A stretch of 64,000 nucleotides of DNA, from contig KQ481942.1 of assembly GCA_001430745.1 (NCBI GenBank), forward strand, positions 374,889-438,888. Direction: 5' to 3'. Below the pieces are notes generated by a model. The model ran no database searches, was not told the DNA's origin, and was given only the letters and a program-made list of their open reading frames with translations. Positions 34,549 to 44,698 of the stretch are shown one piece after another. Each line of letters begins with the position of its first letter. Within the stretch, counting starts at the first letter, position 1. The DNA is from Auxenochlorella pyrenoidosa (lineage: Eukaryota; Chlorophyta; Trebouxiophyceae; Chlorellales; Chlorellaceae). The position numbers and the translations under genes are program-made.

Positions 34549-35462
34549 TCAAGCTTTCTGCTTACATCCCGGCGCGGTTGCGTCCAGCCTGCACACGACG
34601 GCATGCAGCTCCCCAACCTGCTGCTCGAGCTCGCCCAGCCGATTCTGCTGCCGCAGCACAAGCTTGGTGAGCTCCTGTATCGAATCATCCGAGCTGCTGG
34701 CCTGTTGTCGCTGCTGCTGGCTGCGATGGTTGCTGCTGCTGCTGCTGCTGCTTGTGGTGGTGGTGCTGCTGCTGCTGCTGTAGTCGGCGGCCGTGTGCTG
34801 TGGTGGCAGAAAATCTGATGAGGCTGCCAGCGTCGTGCCTGCAAAGGCATGGGCGGCCATGGCAGGTATTGGAGACGCGCGAGGAAGGTTTCAGACCAGT
34901 TGGGTCAAATAACCCAACTTGGTGCCCGGCGCGTAGCAGCCCTCACAGAGGGGTCCAACAACAGTGCAAGAACTGCCAACCAGGCAGAGCATTCACCTGG
35001 AAGCGCGCTGCCACCGAGCTGCGGGGTGTCTTGCCAGCCGGCGTGTGGCCCGCCAGGCTGCCGCTGCGCCGCCCGCTGCTGTAACGCCGCCTGCACCGGC
35101 TGCGGGAGCGCTGCCAGCACGCGCTGCCCTGCGCCCTGGGCAGCTTGCGCCAGGCTCTGCAGCGCAGTGGGCTTCAAATACAGCCCTGCGCCATATCCAT
35201 AGCCCAGCACAATGCCGCACCCAAAGCCCATGTCGAGGCCGCGCACTCCCAGCCCACGCAGGCGGCCGCGGGCGGCGGAGAAGAGGCCGCCAGATGCATG
35301 GTTGAGCGAGCCGAGCGATGACGACAGCGAGCTGGCCAGCTGGCCCAGGAGCGGGACTGAGTGCAGCGCTATGGGGGTGACAATGCCCACGCCTGCGCCG
35401 CAGCCCACAAAGAGGCCCGCGCCTGTGGAGCCGACGCGCAGCTCCACTGGGGACGACCGCAT
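34549..35462 (-). CDS. Gly-rich membrane protein with C-terminal coiled coil
   Basis: Two exons, 35462-34997 and 34838-34549, give 251 residues. The N-terminal part has two glycine-rich hydrophobic segments, AGLFVGCGAGVGIVTPIALH and DMGFGCGIVLGYGYGAG. Their spaced Gly and Cys residues resemble the plant cadmium-induced AS8-like membrane proteins, a tentative comparison of pattern only. An amphipathic stretch (ALQSLAQAAQGAGQRVLAAL), a Ser/Thr/Gln-rich linker and a coiled coil (IQELTKLVLRQQNRLGELE) follow. It probably sits in an organelle membrane with the coiled coil exposed. An ATG at 35550 could add a short 5' exon, but the intron would be only about 50 bases with a poor donor. Confidence 0.75.
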
Positions 35463-35891
35463 CCTGGCGCTGCACAGAACGGCGGCGGCGGCAGCGGGGA
35501 AGGGTCAGGTGGTGCACGGACAGAGGCAGTTTTGAATCGCTGTCCGCCATGTCATCCTAGAGCATAACACCGAAGCTGCTCAGTCCCGCGAGACAAGCGG
35601 GGGCTGGGACGGCAGTTTGCAAGGGCGCACCTGCGCGGCTTGCCTTGCTGATTTTCGACACTTTCTGATTGAACTGCACGATTCGCAAAGCTTCAAATGC
35701 AGCGCCCAGAGCATGCAGAGGGCATGATGCTGGCTCCCAAGTTTTCTTGCCGCCCGTCAATTGGACGGCAATTTTTGTGCATTTTCTCGTTGTAGAGCTT
35801 TGAATCCACTCAATTGTAGCGCCCGCAGGCGGAGGTGGACAGTCTTTTGCGGAGGGCCGTTTCGCCGCTGGCTGAGCGCGATCGCCCGGCC
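35463..35891. other. Intergenic region between divergent genes
   Basis: About 430 bases separate the Gly-rich gene (-) from the large coiled-coil gene (+) and should hold both promoters. I see no specific element. Confidence 0.4.
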
Positions 35892-38800
35892 ATGCGTGCA
35901 TCAGCACAGCATGGCAGCCACACCCCGCGGACCGGGGCCGCGAGCGGCGCAGGAGGCGGGGCAAGCCGCCGCGCCACCGGCGAGTGCCCAGGCACCGCCG
36001 GCAGCGCTACCTACCGCATCACCTGCAGCCGCGACGAGCTGCTGGGTGACGGCGAGCTGCATGTGGAGCGCCGGCAGGGCAGCGTGCAGGCCTGGTACGA
36101 GCGGAGCAGCACGCCGCGGCGGGTGACACGTGAGGCCCCGCCAGCGGCCGACTGCAGCACGGACAGGGTGCATGGCCAAGCACCGGCGCCGCGCTCCTCC
36201 TTTGCAATCGTGGTGCACAACCAGGCAGGCAGCCAGGAAGAGGAGGCTGCAGGCCAGGATGCACTGGAGCATGTCGGCACCGGCAGCAGCCCAGGCCGCT
36301 CTCCGGCACCGTTCGCCCAACTGGGAGCCTACGCCGGCGAGGCAGCCGGGGTGTCCTGGGCTGCCAACACCCTGTATGACTACCTGCGAGGCCTGCACGA
36401 GGCAGAGGCGCCCGTCGACGTTGACAGGTGGGTTTCCAGTTTGCATCACCAATGTTTGACCGACGCTTCATGCACACGCTCATGAATTGCATGGTTCCTG
36501 CTGGCGAGCATCATTGGCGCAAATCAACATTGAATATTCGCTGCCTGCTTGTGAATTCCCTCTGCCGCTTGGTCCCTGTGCAGCAAAGAGTGGGCCCGGC
36601 GCATCGGCGCGCTGCGCCAGCTGCTGCGCGAGCGAGACGGCGAGGTGGCAGAGCTGCAGCGGCTGCTCGAGGCGCGGGCGGCGGAGCTCGAGGCGCGGGA
36701 GGGTGAGGCGGCGCAGCAGGCGCAGCGTGTCGCTGAGCTGGAGGCCTGCATCGCTGAGCTGGAGGCGCGCATCCGCCAGCTGGCGCAGCAGCTGGAGGCG
36801 GCACAGCGGGCCGTGCAGTTTGCTTCCATCGGGGCAGGCCGGCTGCCAGGTGGGAGAGATGCATGTGGCTACCAGTGCATGTGGTTTCTGTCTGCGCGGG
36901 CCACCTGTTCTTGCAATCTTTTCCGCATCCAGGAGATAGCAGACCCCCTGCTTAGCCAGTTGGAAAAACCAACACGTTGCTTTGGTTTCTGTTGCAGAGC
37001 CGCCTGTTGCCACAATCACCATGGCCGGCAGCGGGCCGCTGGCGGCCCAGAAGCAGCGGCTCGCCAGCGCAACTGCACCCTATGCTGTGGTCCCTCCCCC
37101 GACGGACAGCTGCTTTATGCAGCTGCCGGCGCAGTCGTATGCGGAGCACCAGGGCTGCGGCTTCTGGCAGTCGCTGACCTCCTCTGCCGCGGAGACGGTG
37201 CAGCACCATCCGCGGCGCTGGGCAGCCGCGGCGGTTGCGCTGCTGCTGCTGCTGCTCATCGTGCTGCCGGCCACGCTGGTGCCGGTAGCCAGGCGGCGCC
37301 GCCAGCGGCCTGTGTTCCTGCAGGCCCCTGCTGTGGCGGCCGCTGGGGCCACCTGGGTGGACCTTTCGGTCAGGCTGGACCGCCCGGCAGTGCTGTCCTA
37401 CATGGCTTTTCGGCAGGCAGACCTGGGCGCTCAGGTGCCGGGGGATGGCAGGACGCTGTTGGAGCTGCTGCAGCAGGAGGCTGTCAAGCCTGGCGCAGTG
37501 TACGGTGCCTCGGCAGCCAGCTCCAGCCTGGACCCTGCTGGCGTGCCACAGGCCGGGCTGCAGCAGCTTGCAGCCGCCTGCGGCTGGGCGCCCGTTGCCA
37601 ACACCAGCAGGGATGGCAGCCTGCCGGCGGCGCGCGTGTCTGTCCTGTCTGCTGCCGGCGCCTCTTCCGCGGCATGTGCCGCGACGGCAGCAACAGAGCC
37701 TGGTCGCTGTGCGCGGTGCCCAAAGCTGGAGGATGGCACTGCCTACACGCTGCTGCTGGTGGCGGCCGCCAAGGGCGGTGCCCGGCTGAGTGACGTGGCA
37801 GTTGTGAATGCCGTCACCGGTGACAGCTCCCTCACTGTGGACTCTGTCGACCCTCCCTTTGCGGACAATGCCACAGAAACCTCCTTCACCCTGCATGCCA
37901 AGATGACCACGCCAGGTGAACTGTGTTTGGGGCTGTGCTGCAGAGGCCCGCAGTTTCTCTGCATGCAGCCTGCATGAACAACTGGGCTCCAGCTTTGCTG
38001 CAGCATCAGACTCGATGCCTGACTTGCTGCAAACACATGCCTGCAGGCACCCTGCACTATGCTGTGGCGCTCGACCGCCTGTATGCCCCATGGGGCGACA
38101 GCCAGCTGGCATTTGGGCAGCTCGCCCCCTCGGCGGCAGCGGTCATCTCCGCCAACCCTTCGCGCTTCCTGGGGGGCCTGGTGGCAGCTGGCAGCGTGGC
38201 CGTGCCGGCAGCAGGGGAATGGGTCAATGCCACGGTGCAGCCGCCCTGCGTGGGTGCTCTGTGCAGTCAGAGCCTGCGGGCGCTGCAGGGCGGCACAGCC
38301 TACCGAATCTTCCTAGTTGGGGTGGACTCGTTTGGCACACCAGATCCGGCACCTGCAGAGGCGGCGGTGACCACAGCGCCCGCCAGATCGGCGCCGGCGC
38401 TGCTGCCGGCCACGCAGCCGGCCAACGTCAGCGCTGCAGGCTTTGGTGCCAGCGTCAGCCAGGATGGCCAGGGGGCCGTGTATTACATGCTGGCTGCAGC
38501 AAACCCGGGGGTGGAGGCCGCTGGCGCCGGCACGCCGGCGGGCGGCTGGAGCCAGGTCGCCGGGCTGCTGCCGGCAAACAGCAGCCGCCGGCGGCTGGTC
38601 GGCTTTGAATCGGCAGCCGGTTCTGCCCCTGAGCAGCCGCTCTCTGCGTGGCGGCGGCATCTGCTGGACACCCCGCCTGCCGTGGCGCCCGGCTCGCTGG
38701 TGGCCCCCACCTGCTACCCAGCAAACCGCAGCTGCGCCCTCACCCCTGCTGCGGCCTTTGCTGGCACGCCAGGCCTGGCCGGAAGCTTTGCGGTCCTGGC

Positions 38801-41701
38801 CTCTGGCTGCACCCAGGTGCCGACGGCGGGGCAGCCCCTGGCGCTGCTGCCCTTTTCTGGCCTGCAGAACAACTCGCTGTACCATCTGCTGCTTGTCACA
38901 GAGGATGCGGCGGTACCGCAGCCGCATCGCCTGTCGCCGCCAGCCGTCTTTGCGGTCCGCACCGTGGACCTGTCTGCGCCGCAGCTGTCCTGCGGCTTCC
39001 CGGTGGCTACCAACATCACCGCCTCTGGCTTCGCCCTCTCCGCCATGCTCACCAAGCCCGGCGCCTCGGTGTTCTATGTCGTGGTGCCGACTGCTGCCGC
39101 CGCTGCCGCGGGGGCGCCCTCTGCTGCCGAGGTGCTCAGCGGGCGGGCGGCTGGCGGTGCAGCAGCGGCGGCAGCTGGCAACCTGACACGCTGGGGCTCC
39201 CTGCCGTGGGAGGCGGCCCCAGGTGCCAACCCGGATGCCCGCAAGCTGTGGGCGACCGTGGGCGGCTTGCAGAGCGGTGGGAATTACACAGCCTTCCTGA
39301 CCGTCAGCACTGATGGCTCCACACCCGTTTCGGGCGCCCCTGTCGCCAAACTCAGGTTGGTGGAGCCAAAGGGAGGATGTTATGTGGCAGCGGGCCAGCG
39401 TTGTGCCGACTTATGAGCTCACAGCCTGACCAGTGGCATTCGCACCTGTTCCGCTCAACATCAAACTTTACTTGCCTGAACTCCCGTCGCAGCGGCATCC
39501 TGCTGCCCACGACGGTGCCGCCCACCTTCACGCGCCTGTCGGGCGTGAGCGTCAGCGTGGACGAGGCGCGCGGCACCTTTGCGCTGCAGCTGTCGGCCGA
39601 GCTGGACCGCCCCGGCCAGGTCTTCTACTCGCTCTACAGGTGAGGGGGCACCGGGGCGATTCCTTCTTGCTTGTTTGGGCTTTAAGTCTGTTTAACCGCA
39701 ACAGAACTTGCGACACAGACCCTTCACTGCAAAGCCAGCGTGTGGGCTTGTTTCAAAGTCCTCTTCCCACAGGCGCCATTTCTACTTGCATGTCTGGGCT
39801 TCAAGTATGTTAAACCGCGGCAGAACTTGCGACCAGATCCTTTGGTGCAAAGCCTGTGTGTGGGCTTGTTTCAAAGTCTTCGACGCAACAGGCCTGCTGA
39901 ATGCTGCACTGCAAATCGGTGATCAGCCCCACCCGTGCGTACGTCGTCCCACTGGCCATGGCTGCAGGAACTACTCGTGCATCAAGGGCGACCCTGCTGT
40001 GCCTGACATTGTCGCTGGCAGCCCGCTGGGCAACGGGGTGTGCGCCTGCGACGACGCGACGTACTGTGCCCGCGTGACGTCCGGCAGCTTTGCTGTGCCT
40101 GCTCAGGTGAGAAAAGGGAAAGGTACGCCCTTGGGCTTGGGTTGAGGAAACACAGTCACTCAGTCCCGCAACGGCTGGAGGCGGCTGCTCAGGTGAGCTC
40201 ATCCTCGAGGGCAGGATCAGCCTCGGCCGGCTGAGTGACTGCAGTGCTGCCCATGCTTGCTGTCGTGCGATCCTTCAATGCAACTTTGTTGGCCTTGAAT
40301 CCATGCTCGTACCCCTTGCAGGGGCAGCCCACGCTGCACGCCGTGGGTGGCGAGCTGTCCCCGCTGCCCTTCCAGTCGCTGCGCAACGCCACAGACGCCC
40401 AGCTCAAGTGCTTCCAGGGCGGGCTGGGCCAGGCGACAGACACGTACAACGTGAGAGGTGCTGGGCTGGCGACCCGATGCAAGGCCCATGGAGCAGGCAG
40501 GGATGCGCTTGGTGTTATCAGATTGATCATTTTGCGCGCGCTGACATGTACCCTGTGCTGGCATGCAGGTTTACCTTGTGGCTGGCAATGCACTCCCAAC
40601 GTACACCGGGCTGGCGCCTCAATGCAGCGGCCTCACGCAGGCTGCAGCAGCAGCTGCAGCAGCGGCTTCCGGCGGCACAGTGGACGCCACGTGCCCCGCA
40701 GCCCCGCAATTGGCTTGCGCCCAGTCGCAGCTGCGCCCCGACAGCCAGACCCTGCAGGCCGGGTCGGTGGTAGCTTGGGCCGCGGGTGCCAGCAACAGCA
40801 CGTCGGTTGCCTGGCAGGCACCGAGCGGGGTCACCGCCGCTGGCAGGCCTGCACGAGTGCAGCTCAGCCTGGAGGGCGGCACGGCACCAGCCTTCACGTA
40901 TGGGCCGGTGTTTCCACCCGACCTGCGCACCGGCAGCGCCTTTGGCCTGCAGTTTGCTCTGGACAAGCCGGCACTGCTGATCTATGCAGGTGCGGGCAGT
41001 GTTGATGGAGATGTGAAAGATCGTTGCAGGGTGCTGTGCTGGGCACTGCATGGCAGTCCTTGCTGGGAGGCTCACCACCTTGAAGCCAGACGCAGTGCGC
41101 ACCCCACCCACCCAATCCATCCACTCACCGGCTCCGCCTTTGCTGCGCACCCCGCAGTGTTCCGGCCCATGCCCATCGACGCCAACGGCGCCCCGCAGGC
41201 GCCCGTGCTGATCGCAACGGGGCGGGTGCCCGTGTTTGATGCCGCCAGCAACGCCACCGCCTCCAACATCACGGCGTGCCCGTGGGCGCCGGGAGGCGCC
41301 ATGCAGCCGCAGTCGCAGGTTGGTCTTTGTGAAGACAAGGCTGGAATGCATGCCTGCTGCTTCGTGGTGGACGGCCCGGCCTCCATGCCTGCACATTTCA
41401 GCAGCCCAAAGTCCCACCTTCTTCCCACCTGCGCAGTACTACGTGACCTACGTGGCCCGGGACAAGTATGGCCGCATGGATGGGTGAGCGTACCGCACAC
41501 GTAGCTGAGCAGGTTTTGGAAATGCATGGTTCGTTGTTGGGAGTTCATTGCAGGGAAGTGCTCGTCAAGCTACTTCAGGTTCATGCTGCACTTGATGTGA
41601 CCGTCCGCCTTGCTACCTCCCCAACCTGCAGACTGTGCCCGGGCCAAGCACCGGGGGCTGCGCCAAGAGTGTGCACTGACCTGGCATTCACAGGAGGGTA
41701 G
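35892..41701 (+). CDS. Large single-pass membrane protein with coiled coil and repeated beta-type modules
   Basis: Exons: 35892-36427, 36584-36849, 36998-37915, 38047-39355, 39493-39639, 39968-40106, 40322-40450, 40569-40989, 41158-41318, 41437-41483, 41632-41701; 1,380 residues. The N-terminal 180 residues are polar. A strong coiled coil (about 180-255) follows, then a Pro-rich linker and one helix (AAAAVALLLLLLIVLPATL, about 340-360) ahead of RRRRQ. There is no signal peptide, so it is a type II protein with the long C-terminal part outside. That part repeats a module marked by LDRPAVLSYMAF, TTPGTLHYAVALDR, TKPGASVFYVVVP, LDRPGQVFYSLYR and LDKPALLIYA, each ahead of a variable Ala-rich stretch, with several Asn-glycosylation sites and Cys pairs. 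It reads like fibronectin-III-type or other beta-sandwich domains, but I cannot name the family. The last exon is the least certain. Confidence 0.82.
39665..39773 (+). repeat. Intronic sense-oriented repeat, copy C
   Basis: This copy lies in the intron 39640-39967 of the large membrane-protein gene. It holds gcttgtttgggctttaag, tctgtttaaccgcaac, agaacttgcg, and a second block, tgtgggcttgtttcaaagtc. Confidence 0.85.
39783..39893 (+). repeat. Intronic sense-oriented repeat, copy D
   Basis: This is a tandem neighbour of copy C, 119 bases on, in the same intron and orientation. It carries both blocks, including agaacttgcgacc and tgtgggcttgtttcaaagtc, which makes the full unit about 110 bases. 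Confidence 0.85.
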
Positions 41702-41828
41702 TGTCGGATGCGGCTGTGGGGGGGCGGCTGCCAACGTCGCTGGCCTGGATGCTGGGTGGGGCCAGTGGGCTCGGAAAGTTCTTTCCTGCTGGAGGAGCTG
41801 TCAAGCTTTGCATGCGAAACTTCGTACT

Positions 41829-41833
41829 TGTAA
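41829..41833 (+). terminator. TGTAA poly(A) signal
   Basis: TGTAA lies 128 bases after the proposed stop of the large membrane-protein gene (41701) and before the convergent PLPBP gene. Its position supports that gene end. Confidence 0.4.
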
Positions 41834-41969
41834 ACAGAACCGTAAGAGCAGCAGAGAAATGAAATCGGTTGCAGGACGGGTCAGGATTAGCAAAGCAGAG
41901 AGGAGCGGGGTTGGGGCAGCACCAAAGCCGCACCAGAACAGTGCCAAACAGCAACCGTGCAGTGCAGCA

Positions 41970-44035
41970 TCAGGACTTGTACACGCGCGCACCAAAGATG
42001 GTGCTGCCCACGCGCACGTTTGTGCTGCCCATCTCCACCGCCTGCTCAAAGTCGCCGCTCATCCCCATGCTACAGTGGGCGACAGGGAAGAGCACAGCCA
42101 GTTGGTTTGGTCGGTTGCCAACTTGCAGTTGGCAAACTCCGCAGGTAAGCACAGCAGGCAGACAGTTTCCATTTATTCTTTTCTTCCGAGGCAGACGATT
42201 GGTCAGCCTGTCCAGCAGCAGCAAGTGTCCACCACCGCCAGCCCACGCCCAGCCAACAAGGGGGGCATTTCCTTCGCCGCGCTCGGGCCAGCCGGAAGGG
42301 CCCTCACCTCCCCCCGCCCTACCTGAGCTCCAGCTCGGCCTCAGGCAGGCCCAGAGCCTCGGCCACAGCCTTGCGGCAGTCGGACAGGCACTGGAAGTTC
42401 TCCGGCCGCGACGAGTAGTCTGCAGCAGATAGCCAGATGACTGACGAAACTTGCAGCACAGCCAGGAGACTTGCAAAAATCGGCACAGGCTGTGACACAA
42501 GATGAATGCTTGGGGGTTGGCCTGCCCACTGAACACAGCATCCGCCAGACACTGGAGAGCAGCCACTTGACGTGCAGCGCTTCACTTGAGAAGCTCACCA
42601 GGCATGCCGATGGTCATCAGCCCCGCCAGCCGCAGGTGCTTGCAGCTCTCGTGGATGTGCCTGGCCAGCGCGACACAGTCCTTGGGCTCCACCCCATACT
42701 TGCTCTCCTCCCCGCTGGTGTTCACTTGCACCAGGACGGGCAGCGGGTCACGGCCTAGCGCCGCAACTGCAGGAGCGCAGGCAGCGGGCAGCAGGGGTTG
42801 GAGGTCGGGTGGCGGAGGGGGCTGAACGTGCTTGCTGGCTGCCTCGTCAAAACGCGGCGACGCGTGCATCGGCAGGATACGAGGCAGCGCCAAGCGCCAG
42901 AATTGCAGCACAGGGCAGCATTTGTGGAGGGGGGCCGTGAGGCAGCAACAACATCGAAGCCAAGGTGGAGGAGATGGACGCCCACATCCCACATCCAGCC
43001 GCATTGGCACTTGAAGCGGCAGTTACAGGGCCGGCATGGTCTCCGGGGCGCACCCACCTGTGCTGTCCAGCTTGCTGGCCAGCTTCTCGCTGTCCACCGT
43101 CTCCAGCATCGTCAGGTTGGGCACCCCCTCCAGCAGCGCCTTGACCTGCACACGGGTTCAAAATGACCATGCATCCATGACCCAAGGATTTGACTGAACA
43201 ACAGCAAGCGGCCAGGACAGAGCGAGGAGGGTGCGTGTGCAGGATGTGCCCGGCGCTTTCCGACAACATCGTACTTTGGGCAGAGACCAGGGGCTGGGCC
43301 AAGAGGAGGCCCTGATCAAGTGCAGGGATGGCGCGTATCTGCCCGTGCCACCGAACCCTCGCCGATGCCCCCCTGGCACCTTGTTCGACTGCAGGTGTCC
43401 AATGAAGTGCCAGCCGCAGTCGGAGGGCAGCTGCGGCGCCTTTTCCAGAAGCTCCTGCAAGGAGAGGAGGGGGCGCCGGGCCGGCGCATGTGAGAAGGAT
43501 TCGCCGTGCACTTGGGCGTCAAGTCCAGAGCTTGGAAAGAAACAAGAGGTGTGAGCCCAGGTGGAAAAACTGAGTAGCCTGGCCCATCTGGCGTGCGAGC
43601 CTCGACACGTGCTGTGCGCGCATGGTGCCTGGCATCCACATGTGCATCCACTCCTCAGCACTTGCCTGCACATAGTTTTCTCCAAACACACGGTGCCCTG
43701 CATCATATGCTTCCTGGACTGCCTCTGCCGGCTTGGTCTTGCTGACAGCAACCAGGCGTGGTTGGCGGTCGCGGCCAGCCCGAGCTGCCGCCGCCGCCAG
43801 ACGCGCCGTGACCTGCGTGGGGCAAGTCGCCGCGTATGCCGGATCGCGCATTTTGTTGGGAATCAATGTATCTTTTCCATGTGGTTCCCGCAAACGTCGG
43901 GAACCGAGAAAACCCGACACACACCTCTTGCAGCGCCGTGGCCACCTCTCCGCCCATCCCGACCGCGCTGGCAACAGCCCTAGATTGTGCTCGCACGGCA
44001 GGCAGCGCGCGTACGCCAGCTAGGCGGAGGGACAT
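41970..44035 (-). CDS. PLPBP: Pyridoxal-phosphate homeostasis protein (PLPBP/YggS family)
   Basis: Seven exons join in frame: 44035-43925, 43812-43666, 43454-43380, 43145-43058, 42766-42599, 42419-42323, 42069-41970, giving 261 residues, normal for the family. The TIM-barrel fold is covered end to end. The PLP-binding lysine lies in [10 protein letters not shown]. Other conserved blocks are [70 protein letters not shown] and FGARVY. The family binds PLP without known enzymatic activity and keeps free PLP levels in check. The first 30 residues ([20 protein letters not shown]) could be an organelle leader. Intron 2 starts with GC (CAG|GCAAGT), and the frame across it is fixed by the family sequence NYVQ|ELLE. 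Confidence 0.96.
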
Positions 44036-44698
44036 GCAAAAGTGGTGCGTAGGAGCGTTGCGAAGGGCTGTTGAAGCAAAGGAAGGGCAAAGCTAGGTGA
44101 GCATGCTTTGATCGGAGCGCCGCAAGCCAATAGAGATGCACCACAATGCGGTGCTGCTTGCGTGTCACCGCCGCCACGTCGCCGCCATTGTGCTCGAGGT
44201 GTTGCGGCTATTCTCACATTCAGCACCATCGACCGAGGCCGTATATGAATGTGCCGTTGTCAAGAAAAAAGCCACAAAAGGGGTGAAGGGCATGGCAAGG
44301 CATGCCGGTGTGGCAATGAAATGCACAGGAGGAAGAGAAGGTGTCAAGGCTGGGAGATGGAGCAATCACAGGCTCCATCCTGCGCAGCAGCAGCGCAGCA
44401 GGGCAGAACCGAGCTCTGTCAGGGCTGGAACCGAAGCCTAGCCAGTGGGAGTGGCAGGTCGACAAGGAAACAGAAGCTCAACTGGCACACTTTTGGCATG
44501 CGGCCTTTCTCCGTGGCTGCGGAAAAGACGACCCGGGAAACAGTGCAAATGAAATTGAGGTGGCAAGGTCAGAGATGACGGAATAATATTGAAGGACGAG
44601 GACAGCATACGAGACAAGGGTTTGCACGGATAACGGGATGTGCCGGCCACTTGGCAGCCATCGTAAGTGCAGGCGCCCATCAGCGCGTGGAAACACAG
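44036..44698. other. Spacer between co-directional minus genes
   Basis: This is the 3' region of the methyltransferase gene and the 5' region of PLPBP. No supported exon. The sequence is mixed, with purine-rich patches on the + strand. Confidence 0.4.

Noticed and set aside
35463..35550. Extra 5' exon for the Gly-rich membrane protein from an ATG at 35550
   Set aside because: It would need an intron of about 50 bases with a poor donor, shorter than any other intron seen here.
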